The notes under the pieces: generated by a model
Database searches by the model: none
What the model saw: only the letters and a program-made list of their open reading frames with translations
Told to the model about the DNA's origin: nothing
Source: Astrocystis sublimbata
Lineage: Eukaryota; Ascomycota; Sordariomycetes; Xylariales; Xylariaceae
Length of the DNA stretch: 64,000 nucleotides
Assembly (NCBI GenBank): GCA_022453515.1
Contig: JAJNNY010000003.1
Span: 372,001 to 436,000 of the forward strand
Direction: 5' to 3'
Shown: piece after piece, positions 48,005 to 59,935 of the stretch
Position numbering within the stretch: the stretch's first letter is position 1
How the letters are laid out: every line of letters starts with the position of its first letter
Program-made: the position numbers and the translations under genes

Positions 48005-48685
48005 TCACCAGAATTTATACCACCGCTTCTCGGCCTCCAGCCGAGCCCTCTCTTGTGCTTGTCGTCTTAACCGCGCAGCTTCTTCTTGGGTCTTCTTTTC
48101 GGCCTGTTTGCGATCCATGACCTCAACGACCCTGGCCATGGCGGCGCGTTCCTTGCGCCTCTGTGCCTGGCAATACTCCCATTGTACGATGCTGCCGAGA
48201 AAGAAGGCACCGAAGGCCCAGTTTGCCGCTTTGGGCGCCCTTGCTGCGCCATCAGGAGTCATATCAGCGCAACCAACTAACAACCACTCCGGCCCGTCAG
48301 GTGGACTGAACGAAGACCGAGGTGAGCTCTGCGGTTAGAACGTACCTCCGGTGATGAAGCGGCCCGCGCCTACAACGGCGCCTGCACCGATACCGGTCAT
48401 AAAACCTTCCCTAGCGCATGGTATGTGATGTAGCCTGAAGAAATCGTCCTTTTGGATGGACTGCACTCCGTCTCTGAACGTTGGTCGCGGGGCTCTGGGC
48501 GGCTGCTGCCCTTCCGGGCCTGTCGTGGGCGGTGTTGCGCCGTCGGTGATATGGCTCCTCTCGGGCGTTGTGGAGCTATTGAATATCTCGTAGACCTGTG
48601 GCTGCTTGACGTGGTCCGGCGGCTCGGTGGCGCCTGGAGGAGGCCCTCGCAGGTTGGGTGGTGGTGTGTTGTCGTCTTGCGCCAT
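48005..48685 (-). CDS. cox20: Cytochrome c oxidase assembly protein Cox20
   Basis: Exons 48685-48346 and 48243-48005 join in phase 1 over a 102-nt intron (GTACGT...GCGCAG) to give 192 residues. Cox20 is a mitochondrial inner-membrane chaperone that stabilises newly made Cox2 during assembly of cytochrome c oxidase. The family core is clear: FRDGVQSIQKDDFFRLHHIP, then CAREGFMTGIGAGAVVGAGR (first membrane segment), APKAANWAFGAFFLGSIVQW (second) and EYCQAQRRKERAAM. A charged helical tail ends in EKRWYKFW. The N-terminus is Pro-rich (NTPPPNLRGPPPG). The start at 48685 (MAQDD) is chosen over a Met four codons upstream. It is transcribed divergently from the polymerase epsilon gene. Confidence 0.88.
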
Positions 48686-49406
48686 GGCTGGTCGCACCGT
48701 GGAATGCTGGGAGCGTCGTAGTTCGTCGCAAAATCGAAGGATATCTAACCTATGACGCTACAGTACTGGCGATGCCTACCTCAATCCTAGCCTGGTACCT
48801 CCGGGTATCTGGTATCTCGTTGGTACCATGTGGGGTGCATTGCCCCTGCCAGATCCCTGAGTACCTTGGACCTGCATAGTACCTATTACTAGCATGCACA
48901 GGCAGTGAAAGTGCATTTGCACTTGCACCAGCAGGCTCGGCGGGGTCCGGTGCTTGCTTACCTAATCGGGGCTCTTTAACCCCTGGTCTTCTGGTGCGGG
49001 AAACGACAGGGATACGCGAGGTGCAAGGTCGCGTCGCGCGTTTTGTAAATTGGAAGTGGATTTCGCAACCAAGCAAGTCCAAGTAAAGAGCCCAGCACCC
49101 AGCACCCCCTCAGCTCGTTTCTGGGCCACCCATACCCACCTATATCGTACCTAATACCAAACAAGACACATACAAACGCTGTTGACATTCAACGGCATTC
49201 GAGATACCCCAACGAGTCAAGGACCGTCCAGTTATAACTTGCTTTTCCTTTTTTCGACCTCTTCCAACCAGCCAATGCCGCCCAGACCACGGCAGCTTGC
49301 ATAGTCGGATCGATCAACCGCCCCCGACTGCTGAACGACGGCCATTCGACGAGCCCTTCACCCCTTCACCCCTCCCTCGATCCGCCCCTACAGTCCCATA
49401 GTCGTA
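48686..49406. other. divergent promoter region, COX20 / POL2
   Basis: About 720 bp. It contains TACCTCCGGGTATC-like and GGTACC words at 48796-48835, ACGCGA at 49014-49019, and a CG-rich GTCGCGTCGCGCG at 49028-49040. No CDS was recognised. Confidence 0.5.
49014..49019 (+). promoter_or_regulatory. possible MBF-type ACGCGA element upstream of POL2
   Basis: ACGCGA about 390 bp before the POL2 ATG, followed by a CGCG-rich stretch to 49040. The same hexamer precedes the DNA ligase gene. A short match that can arise by chance. Confidence 0.25.
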
Positions 49407-52400
49407 ATGCCCAATACATCGCTGCGCCGGCCCCAGAAGGGCTATGTGCGTCGCGGAGGCAAGCAGGCCTACCATGGCCCTTCGCGAGCCAGGACTTTTG
49501 CCGCCTCCACACGCACCGAGGGCACATCCGCAGACGAGAAAGCCGAACGGGCCCTGCTGGCCACACAGATCGACGAGGCCATGGGCTTCGCTCGCTACGA
49601 GGCCGGCCGCGCACGCGAAGGCTGGCTGGTCAATGTCCAGCCCACCACAGTGGCATTAGACGACGACCGTGTGCCCGGCGGCCGCGCCGCGCTGGACTGC
49701 TACTTCATCGAGCAAGACGGTCAGACTTTCAAGGCGACAGTCGAGTACGAACCCTACTTCCTGATTGCCGTGCGAAAGGGTCGCGAGAGCGAAGTCGAGG
49801 AGTGGCTCAAGCGCGTGCCTGGCGGCGGCGTTGTGCGGAGCGTAAAGAAGACAGACAAAGAGGACCTTTCTATGCCCAATCACTTGTTAGGTTACCGCCG
49901 GACTTTTCTCGAACTTCGTTTTGCCAATGTTTCAGATTTGATGTCCGCCAGAAGAGATATAATGCCCATTGCGGAGAAGAATCGCAAGGCTATGGGGACG
50001 GTGGATGTTTATGCTGAGGTCGCTGCGTACGTTTCCCCCCTTCTTCTGTATAAGTGCTCTCGCGGTATGTGTGATGTGGCCGAAGCTGAATTGCAGCTAA
50101 CATTCCCGTCCGCACAGCGAACAAGCTGGCTTCGACCTCTTTGATGATTCACGAGACGACGATAGACGACATAATGCTTCATTTTCAGACGCCAGCGATT
50201 ATATTGTCGATATTAGAGAATTCGACGTTCCATACCATGTACGAGTAATGATAGATATAAGTACGTGTCCCGGTCTTGTTCTACTGTCCCAGCACTGACA
50301 CGTCCTTAGATATTCGAGTAGGGAGGTGGTACTTTGTAGAGGCGAAACACGGAGTCACCACCGTGACTCTCAACGAAGATCGCCTAGTCCAGGCAGACCC
50401 GGTCGTCATGGCCTACGATATCGAGACTACAAAGCTGCCGCTGAAATTCCCCGACGCCGCTATTGATCAGATCATGATGATATCGTATATGATAGACGGG
50501 CAGGGTTTTCTAATCACGAATCGCGAGATTGTGTCAGAGGACATTTCCGATTTCGAGTATACCCCACGACCCGAGTACCCTGGCCCATTCATGATCTTCA
50601 ACGAGCCCGACGAGAAAGCCCTCATCGAGCGATTCTTTTTGCACGTCAAGGAAGCCAGGCCGACCGTTATCGCCACATACAACGGAGACTTCTTCGATTG
50701 GCCCTTTGTCGAGGCTCGCGCTAGCGTCAATGGTATCGACATGTATCGCGAGATAGGGTGGAGAAAGGACAGCGAAGATATTTATAAATGCTCATATGGT
50801 GTCCATATGGACTGCTTCGCCTGGGTCAATCGAGATTCTTATCTGCCGCAGGGAAGTCGAGGCTTGAAGGCCGTCACTGTCGCCAAGCTCGGGTATGACC
50901 CAGACGAGCTCGATCCGGAGCTGATGACACCGTATGCAAGCGAGAGACCGCAAACCCTGGCAGAGTATTCCGTCTCAGATGCCGTCGCCACATACTATCT
51001 GTACATGAAGTACATTCATCCTTTCATCTTCTCCTTGTGTACAATTCTACCTCTAGGAGGTGATGACGTGCTGCGGAAGGGAACCGGCACTCTCTGCGAG
51101 ATGTTACTGATGGTCCAGGCATATCAAGGCGAAATTGTGCTGCCCAATAAGCACGTGTCCCCCAAAGAATCCTTTTGGGACGGACACTTGCTTGATGCGG
51201 AGACTTATGTAGGTGGCCACGTCGAAAGTATAGAAGCCGGCGTTTTCCGTGCAGACATACCCGTCAACTTTGCCGTAGACACCGGTGCCATCGACGAGCT
51301 TCTTCACGACCTTGACGCTGCGCTGAAGTTCTCTATCGAAGTGGAGGAGAAGAAGAAGCTTGAAGACGTCACCAACTATGACGAAGTTAGGGATCAAATT
51401 ATGGCGAAATTGAACCAACTGAAGGAAACCCCGAACAGAAGCGAGCGACCGCTGATTTACCATTTGGATGTCGCATCTATGTATCCTAACATTATGACGA
51501 CAAATCGACTGCAGCCGGACTCTATGATTCAGGAATCAGACTGCGCTGCTTGCGACTTCAACCGACCTGGTAAGACATGCGACAGGAGGCTCCCTTGGGC
51601 CTGGAGAGGAGAGTATCTTCCTGCCAAACGGGACGAGTACAACATGATTCGACATGCATTGGAAAACGAGAAATTTCCCCCGAAATGGCCAAACGGACCT
51701 ATGAGGACGTTCCAAGATCTGTCGGCAGACGAACAGGCCACACTTATCAGGAAGCGATTAACCTCATACAGCCAAAAAGTATACCATAAAATCCGCGACC
51801 AGACGACCATTGTTCGAGAAGCAATCATTTGCCAACGCGAGAACCCTTTCTATATCGACACCGTTCGCGATTTCCGAGATCGTCGGTATGATTACAAGGG
51901 CAAGGCAAAAGTCTGGAAAGGCAAAACAGACGCACTCAAATCTGCCGGTGCTCCTAGTCAGGAGGTTGATAGTGCAAAGAAGATGATTGTTCTGTACGAC
52001 TCTCTGCAGCTTGCGCACAAGGTCATTCTGAATTCGTTCTACGGTTACGTCATGCGGAAGGGTTCCAGATGGTACTCCATGGAAATGGCTGGTGTGACTT
52101 GTTTGACCGGTGCAACGATCATCCAGCTGGCTAGATCACTCGTCGAAAGGCTCGGGCGGCCACTTGAGCTAGATACTGACGGTATCTGGTGTATGCTGCC
52201 CGCTACTTTCCCGGAGAATTTTGCGTTCAAACTGAAGAATGGCAAGAAGCTCGCAATCTCGTATCCTTGCGTCATGTTGAACCATTTGGTGCACGCCAAA
52301 TTCACAAACGATCAATACCAGACACTGGTGGACAAGAGAACCTTGAAATACGAGACTAGCAGTGACAACTCCATCTTCTTTGAGGTCGATGGCCCCTACA

Positions 52401-55400
52401 AGGCTATGGTTCTTCCCACGTCGAAGGAAGAAGACAAGAATCTGAAGAAGCGATATGCTGTGTTCAACGATGACGGAAGCCTGGCTGAATTGAAAGGCTT
52501 TGAAGTGAAGCGGAGAGGTGAGCTGAAGCTCATCAAGATCTTCCAACAACAAATCTTCAAGTTTTTCCTGGAAGGCGAAACGTTGAGTGAGTGCTATGCC
52601 GCCGTCGCCAAGGTCGCAAACAAATGGCTAGATGTCTTATACAGCAAGGGCGCAACATTAGCCGACGAGGAGTTCATCGATCTCATTTGTGAGAACCGAA
52701 GCATGAGCAAAACACTTGAAGAATATGGAAGTCAGAAATCGACATCGATTACTACGGCTAAGCGTTTGGCTGAATTCTTGGGAGAGCAGATGGTCAAGGA
52801 CAAAGGCTTGAACTGCAAGTATATCATCTGCGCCAGGCCTCGCAGTGCTCCGGTTACCGAACGAGCGGTACCGGTTGCCATCTTCTCAGCGGAGCCGGAG
52901 ATCAAGCGGAGATTTTTGACAAAGTGGTTGAAGGAGGAGCCATCCGACATGGATCCACGAGCATTGCTCGACTGGGACTATTACCTCGAGCGCCTCGGAT
53001 CCGTTATTCAAAAGCTAATCACCATTCCGGCGGCTTTGCAGAAAGTTCGCAACCCCGTGCCACGTGTTGCACACCCAGATTGGCTTCAGAGGAGAATAAA
53101 TATCAAGGACGACAAAATGAAGCAGAAAAAACTCACCGATCTGTTCACAAAGGAGCCCCTGAGTGACATCACAAATCTGAACGGCCCGAGGCTGGAAGAC
53201 CTCGAAGACTACGGGGCGAAACTACTCAAGCCAAAGAGCACGACGGCTGTGATCAATGCCTCACAAACAACACCCGTGACCTCCAAACGGAAATCTCCGG
53301 AGCCTGAAAAGGAAATTCAGGATCCATTTGCGACTCTCCCGAAAGTGATGCCAAGTCCATCCGAAGACTACCCAGCCTTCTTAGAGTATCAGAAAAAGAA
53401 GTGGAAGATCCAGAAACAGGCTCGTATACGTCGTCGGCACCTATTCGGCGATCGGCGAGGTAATGTTGGGAACAACATACAGCAGACGTTCCGTAACCAA
53501 GCCGAGGTTACCTTCCGGAATACCTGGCAACTTCTCCAACTTCGGACCACCGACAACCCTGGCATAGTTACAGCTTTTGTGCTAATCGACGGACGGATTC
53601 ATGCACTCAAGATCAAAGTCCAGCGCCAAGTATTCCTCAACCTCAAGGGCAAGGATCTTCCCGACATAGAAGTTGAAGGCTGTGATGTGGAGCAAGTTAC
53701 TCACACGCTTCCCAACGGACACCCATCAGCTCATCTATTTAAGATCACTGTTCCAGAAGACGTATACTTCGCGGAGGCGCAGCAGTTCTCACTCCTCTTC
53801 AACCATGCTAGTGTGGAAGGGGTGTATGAAAAGCAGGTGCCTCTTGACATGCGGGCCGTTCTTCAACTTGGAAACCTTTGCACAATCGATGTGAGCCAAC
53901 CTGGCGTGTTGGGCAAATGGTTAGAGGAAGGCTTTGACCTAGCTGGGCTGATGCGACCTCTCAAGCCCAGAGCCTACCTAGACGCGAACCCTCTAGGTTA
54001 TGTCTATATATCTCACATCACGGCGGGAGACCGGCAAATATTCGGTATCTTCTCTACAGCAAGTGACCAAGCACACATCATCATCTTACAGAAAAGCAAA
54101 GACGCCAACTCGGAGCTACCCAATGTCAACAAGATCTACAGCGAATTGCGCTCGCGCAGATTGCAAGAAGACCAGGAAACCAATTGGCAGGAGTGCTTCG
54201 AGTACCAAGAGAAGCTGAACTTCAAAGTCACACAAGTGACTACCCGGAGAAAAGCACACCTGGAAATCGGCGATCTCGTCAAGAAGATGAAAAAGGACGA
54301 ATCCAAACCCATGATGCTAGTTATTCAATCGTCTCAACGCAACCTACTCGTCCACGATGTCCCAGTTCTTGCAGATTTCCCCATTCTTCCGCTACGCTAC
54401 GACCAGGCAGATAGCTCTCTCCCACCCCTTGGCTGGCAGTCAGTTGTTGCCAAGCGACTCGTCTCACATTACTTGAGTCTCGGCTCTTGGGTCCTTCACC
54501 TCACAGCTCTGGCCAGATACGGTGATATACCTCTTTGCAATTTAGAACGAGATGATCCCAGGTTCCTCATCGATGTTGCATATGCCCGACGGTTACAAAT
54601 GAACAATGTTGTTTTGTGGTGGTCACCAGGAACGAGGCCAGATCATGCTGGCTATGAGCAGGACGATGTTGTTGGCCCTCTCGACAATGTTGCAATGCCA
54701 TCGGTTAATAATCCTGGCACCTATGCGTCTGTCTGTATTGACCTCGAGGTCCGCAATCTTGCGATTAATACGATTCTCACCTCGTCACTGATCAACGAGC
54801 TTGAGGGCGCCGACTCCATCTCATTCAATCCTGCCGCGGACGGAGGTCCGTCAGATGGTTCCGAAATGCTCCACTCGGAGAACGCATTCGCCAATGCCGG
54901 CGTTTTAGTCCTCCGCGAGATGGTGAAATCATGGTGGGCCGAGGCCTGCAAAGGCAGTCCGATGGCTGATATTCTTGTCCAACATCTAGTGCGCTGGGTC
55001 GAGTCGCCAGACTCGTTCATGTACGACCGCGCTCTTCACTATTACGTCCAGATGATGAGTCGCAAGGCTCTCTTGCAGTTGATGGCAGATTTCCGCCGGG
55101 TTGGGTCACAGGTTGTGTTTGCCAATTCGAATCGCTTGCTTCTTCAAACGACAAAGTCAGAAGTCGGCAATGCCTACGCTTATAGTCAGTACATCTTGAA
55201 GAGCATCAAAAGCAAACCCCTGTTCCATTTCATCGACCTTGAAATCAAGGAATACTGGGACTATCTAGTCTGGTATGACGAGTTTAATTATGGCGGCAAA
55301 GCCTGCCAGGAAGTCGTTGAGGCCGAACAGCAGTCCCTAGAGACTATCATGTGTTGGCAAATCAAGACGTTTCTGCCAATTCGACTCCAGGACACATTCC

Positions 55401-56365
55401 AACACTGGGTCGTTGAGTTCATCCAGCTCATGCACAACATCAAGCACCCTAATAACAGCGATCCTGACTCAACACCCCGACTCACGCAACTACCCTTCCG
55501 GAGTCTGACACAAAGCACCGAGATTGATGATAAGGACAAGCCGCAAATCATACTCACCAAGACCTTCGAGCGCCCGCTTAAAAAGGAAATCCAATCGCTC
55601 ATTTCAACACAAGCTCGTGAGCTCCTCCACCCTGAATTGGCATCCGATTGGTCCTTCCCAGTACTCCCGGGCAACAGCGGCTCTCATAACCCACATCCAC
55701 GTCTCAAGCACATGCAATTGCAGATGCAGAAGAAGAGCGCAAGCGGCACGGAGAACGCGGTGCTCGAGCTCGTCAAGTCTCTGATGCAGGTCCTCTCGCT
55801 CGACAAGAACATCACGACCGAGGCGCGCATCCTGCGCCGGGATCTGTTGGCCCTCTTCGACGTGCGCGAATTCAGCCGCGACGCGGCGTTCGTGAACCCG
55901 AGCGCGTCGCTCAAGATCGCGCAGTGGAGCTGCGCCGAGTGCACGCTCGCGCGCGACTGGGACCTTTGCCGCGACGAGGCGCTGCTTCCCGACCTCTCGA
56001 CCCTCTCTGCTGGCGATAGCATCGCTGCAGTATCAGAGAGCGAGATCCGCAAGGCGGCCGCCGCGAAGCGGTGGGATTGCACCTTCTGCGGCGCCGAGTT
56101 CAACAAGCTGCGCTTCGAAGAGCGACTGCTGGCGGACGTCAATGCGTGGCTGGTGGAGTGGACTACGCAGGATGTCAAGTGTGAGCGGTGCGGGAATGTG
56201 CGCCTGAATGAGTTCATGGAACATTGCACGTGCTCTGGACCCTGGGTGGAGAGTGTCAAGAGGGAGGATGTCGTGGGGAGAATCGCCGTGTATGCCGGGG
56301 TGGCGGAGTGGTTCGGCCTGAAGATGCTGGGAGCGCTGGTCGGCGAGGTTCTGGGGAGTCTGTGA
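49407..56365 (+). CDS. pol2: DNA polymerase epsilon catalytic subunit A
   Basis: Exons 49407-50026, 50118-50260 and 50310-56365 join in phase (introns 91 and 49 nt) to give 2272 residues, the usual size. This is the leading-strand replicase. The 3'-5' exonuclease is present: MAYDIETTKLP (acidic pair near residue 291), NGDFFDWPF near 378 and YSVSDAVATYY. The B-family polymerase shows DVASMYPNIM near 640 (motif A), NSFYGYVMRKGSRWYSMEMA (motif B) and ELDTDGIWCML near 876 (motif C). Between A and B, CAACDFNRPGKTC matches the Fe-S-binding CysX region. The inactive second polymerase half fills residues about 1200-2000. C-terminal zinc/Fe-S motifs CAEC...CTFC and CERC...CTCSG lie at about 2128-2227 and bind Dpb2. 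No catalytic residue seems missing. Confidence 0.97.
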
Positions 56366-56481
56366 AAATTTTGATTGGGGATTCGTGGTCCTCTTGGAGT
56401 TGGAGGCTTTTTGATGGCCTTGTGACGGGCGTACACTTCGTGATGGAGTTGGTGTTTTGTTTGTCTGAGCCTTCAGTAATA

Positions 56482-56518
56482 TCTACCTAGGTACCTAGGT
56501 AGCTACCTACCTAAGGTA
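56482..56518. repeat. cluster of TACCTAGGTA-type palindromes
   Basis: CTACCTAGGTACCTAGGTAG followed by CTACCTACCTAAGGTAG, about 115 bp after the POL2 stop codon; near-perfect inverted symmetry could form a hairpin in RNA. Confidence 0.75.
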
Positions 56519-57361
56519 GTGATTGGAAATTGCACTGAATGCATGTATTGAAAACATTTTCGCAAGTTCATGTATGTGTACAAGCTGTGATGTTTCAAGA
56601 TGCCTGCTGTGAGGAGTTGATTCTCGTTCAATTTAGCACTCGTTGCTTCGTCACCTAAGGCTTCTTCAATTTGAGCATTTGTTATTGAATTTTTGCATGT
56701 GTGAGGATCGTGATGGCCGGTATGTACGCTTTTAACTTTCTGGTCAAGCTACAACTAATTGACCACCCCTTTACAATTTACTTAGATGTTATTTCGAGAT
56801 GCAAAACCTTATTAGGTTCAAGAAAAGCTAGTAGGGCTGTTGGAACGATGTGTCTCAGCGGGGACTGATTGTAAACACCAAGAAATCCCTATATGAGCCC
56901 GTTTCGTGTCCCGGCGTGGTCAGCGTGCCATCTTTCCGAAGAATTTGGCTCTCTCATATACCTACCTCCTACCTGATCAAATCGATACACTACGAACAGA
57001 AAGGCTTGGAGCACCGTGGCCCCAGAGATTAAAGAAGAAACAGAAACCAAACGCTGATTGGTGCCATCACTTCGTCTTCTTTTGCATGTCTGTGCTCACT
57101 AGGCACCCAGTCGATCGGGCCCCGACATTGGTGAGCTTGACACGGAGGCACACCACACGCTTGACACGCAACCTTTGGGCAGGCAGGTGAGAGATCAGTT
57201 GGGTTGGAGCGGTTACCGTATATCTGGCATCCCGCTGCGGCTAGCCGTTGAGGCCGATTCAACTTCACATACACGTACACGGGGTTTGGGTTGGGCAGCA
57301 AGCAATGTAAGGCCGGCCTGTGTTCCAGTAGCAAAACTGATCATGTTACGAGAAGGGTCTC

Positions 57362-57391
57362 CACACACACACACAGAGAGAGAGAGAGAAA
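57362..57391. repeat. (CA)n(GA)n microsatellite
   Basis: About seven CA units running straight into about seven GA units, non-coding. Confidence 0.9.
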
Positions 57392-59935
57392 GAGACAGGG
57401 AGACAGAGGAATGAATCAGCCATAGCACCTCACTTGTTCAGAGCCCCTCTCGTAAGTCGGAGTCAAGTGTTCGTTACGCCATGGCCTTACATTTAGTTTG
57501 TTCTTGTTTGGTTCGGCGCAAATTTTGTCTTCATGTCTACCTAGATATGAAGTACTTCTGTATCATAGGACCCTAAGAGCCAGAGAATATGCGTAATCAG
57601 TGGCTTGCACATGGCCGTCTGCTTTTTGGTCGCCCATGTAAGTGAAATCAAACTTGACGATTGATAGGTCAAGGTGGGTGGGTATGTATGTAAGTCAACC
57701 TCCTCTACATGCCTATCTTAAAGCCTGGAGTGAAACGATGCAACTTTGCTCGCCAAATACACATTATAAGACATATGATATGAAATAATGTCTCACTACA
57801 CACCTACACGCGATGTGGTTGTCGTCTTCCCCGCTGGCCTGGATCCATCCGCGGCATATCTTGCCACAAATATATCAGCATCTGAAAGCCACTAGAATTT
57901 CTCAGTAATACACCGGCAGCCGGTTCCGATATGTGCCTGCCCGGCCTCTTTCGAGACTTCAGTGTTTCATGAGGCCTTGGTGAGTACGAGGTGTGGAAAT
58001 CAGGCTGCAACGGACGAAGAGGCTGAAGTCAGCCGTTGTAATCCGCAAATTGAGTGCCGACGAAGTAACTGCTCACTCGGGAAGATATATATATATATTA
58101 GGTACGAATCGGATGTCGAATTTAAATTATCAGAATACTACATGTCGGTATCTTCTGAAGGCAACAAACAATTTCCATTTGCCCATCCTCCTAAGCAGTA
58201 GCTAGCTGGAGGTCCACAAGTTCTGACGAGAACCTTAGCAGGAACAGTTCCTCTGATTGTTTCATACTTACCTAGGTAGGTAGGTTGATATCGGCGTTTG
58301 TAGAGTTGGGTCAATGTATGCAGATGTCTACCTACTACCTACCTGATGCATGTTTTGGAACTTGTGCGTCTGGGCAGTAGAATACCCGTACCTCAACACA
58401 TAGGCCAGATACCTGTCCACGTGGCGCCAAATGAAGCGTGCGATTATTTGAACAACATGTCGACCCTATTAGTGTCTTTCCTCTATAATGTGATAGATTG
58501 GAACTGAAGCTGGTACCCATAAGGTGAGATGATTACCTTGGGTGCTTTAGGTACATACTTACTTACATACACCGTGCATGCATGCAGAAGCAAACTTCAC
58601 ATGGATAGCATCATCTCCAGATTTTCTGGGCCTATAAACGAGCTGAAGTCGATACCTTGGTAATTAATTACCTAGGTACTTTACAAATTACAGATATTTC
58701 GTTGGCGATTTCTTGTTAACTGCATGCTGGTTTGCTATGCGCTAAACACATGTGATGATGAGTAGCGGCCATCCGCTGCTCCGTAGACAGACCAGTGTTC
58801 AAAATTTGACATCCGTCAGGTACGGGTCATTAGGTTAGGTAGGTACATGCATGCTAGGTAAGTACCTAGGTTTTATGGCACGCGTAGGTGAGAATCCCAG
58901 CGGCAGAACGTGGCGTCCGGATACCCCACTAACATCAGCTAGAGCATGCACTATGCGTAGATCTCCCGTGCCCTCCCTGCTTGACAGTTGACCAATTACA
59001 GGGTCGTCAGGCCCCGAATAGGTAATTCAGACAAGCCAGATGATGTCATAGTACGTTATCCGGTTCATACGTACATACATACTGCATGTCGCGGACCCCT
59101 GTAGATTAGTATACTTATCTCCAGGTCCAGCCTACATTCGTTGTTGGTTTGAAGCTGACGAATAGTTGTTTATAGGTACTTACGTAGGCAGTTTATGTCG
59201 ATATAGCAGTGCCCACGAGATATGTGCTCTTGCTCTTGTAAGCTAGATGATGACTTGGAATAATACATACTCTATTGATGAATTAGATAAATAAATTTGA
59301 CCAGAAAAGTACCATGGCATCTCATCATTCATCATATGCAAGTAACGTAACCCGTCTCCCTTTAGGTACTGCCGGACCACCACTTATAGCAAGGAGGCAG
59401 CGAGGCAGCCAACTGTGATCCCCAAGCATGTCTCTTTCGTGCTCTTCTCAAATTCTCTATCCCCGGCCAAGCTATTTATTTAGTTATCTTCCTTTCTGTA
59501 TTGTCAAAAATTCTCACAAAGTCTTTGGTGTGGTATTGGCGCTGATGTCTAAAAAATCATCTTTCGTAGCTCGTAGGTCTTGTAGGGATGCGCTGCAATC
59601 AATAATCTTTCGCAGAGGGGTTGGGTGCAGGCTGGCCATGGCCAGTACGCCCTTATAGTGTAATTCCAAGTCATCGTCAACGCTATCGATATGCATACGT
59701 AGATTTTGTTACTGGCGAGTACGCGTGGCCACGCTGGTGCGGTGTTGGTGAACTATGACGTGAGAGAGGCCGAGTAATGATTGAGATGTCAAAAAGGGTG
59801 GTGTCCCATGGTCGATGGTCGACGGTTTTGGGAGATCAACGACATCTTGCAGCCCTCTCGATATTGTCGATGTTAAGTCTCCGAGTGTATAGCCTGGATC
59901 ATCCGAGGAACAAGTGCATCGGCGCTCCTGCTCCA

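Larger units (their letters stand above)
56366..59935. other. longest gene-free spacer of the window
   Basis: About 3.6 kb with only short, featureless frames. It has a CA/GA microsatellite (57362-57391) and many TACCTAGGTA-type motifs, notably 56482-56518, 58266-58284, 58326-58344, 58667-58678 and 58838-58872. No RNA gene or mobile element was recognised. Confidence 0.55.

Noticed and set aside
55684..56436. 250-codon frame antisense to the POL2 3' end
   Set aside because: A shadow of GC-rich coding DNA; the plus strand encodes the conserved zinc motifs of polymerase epsilon.
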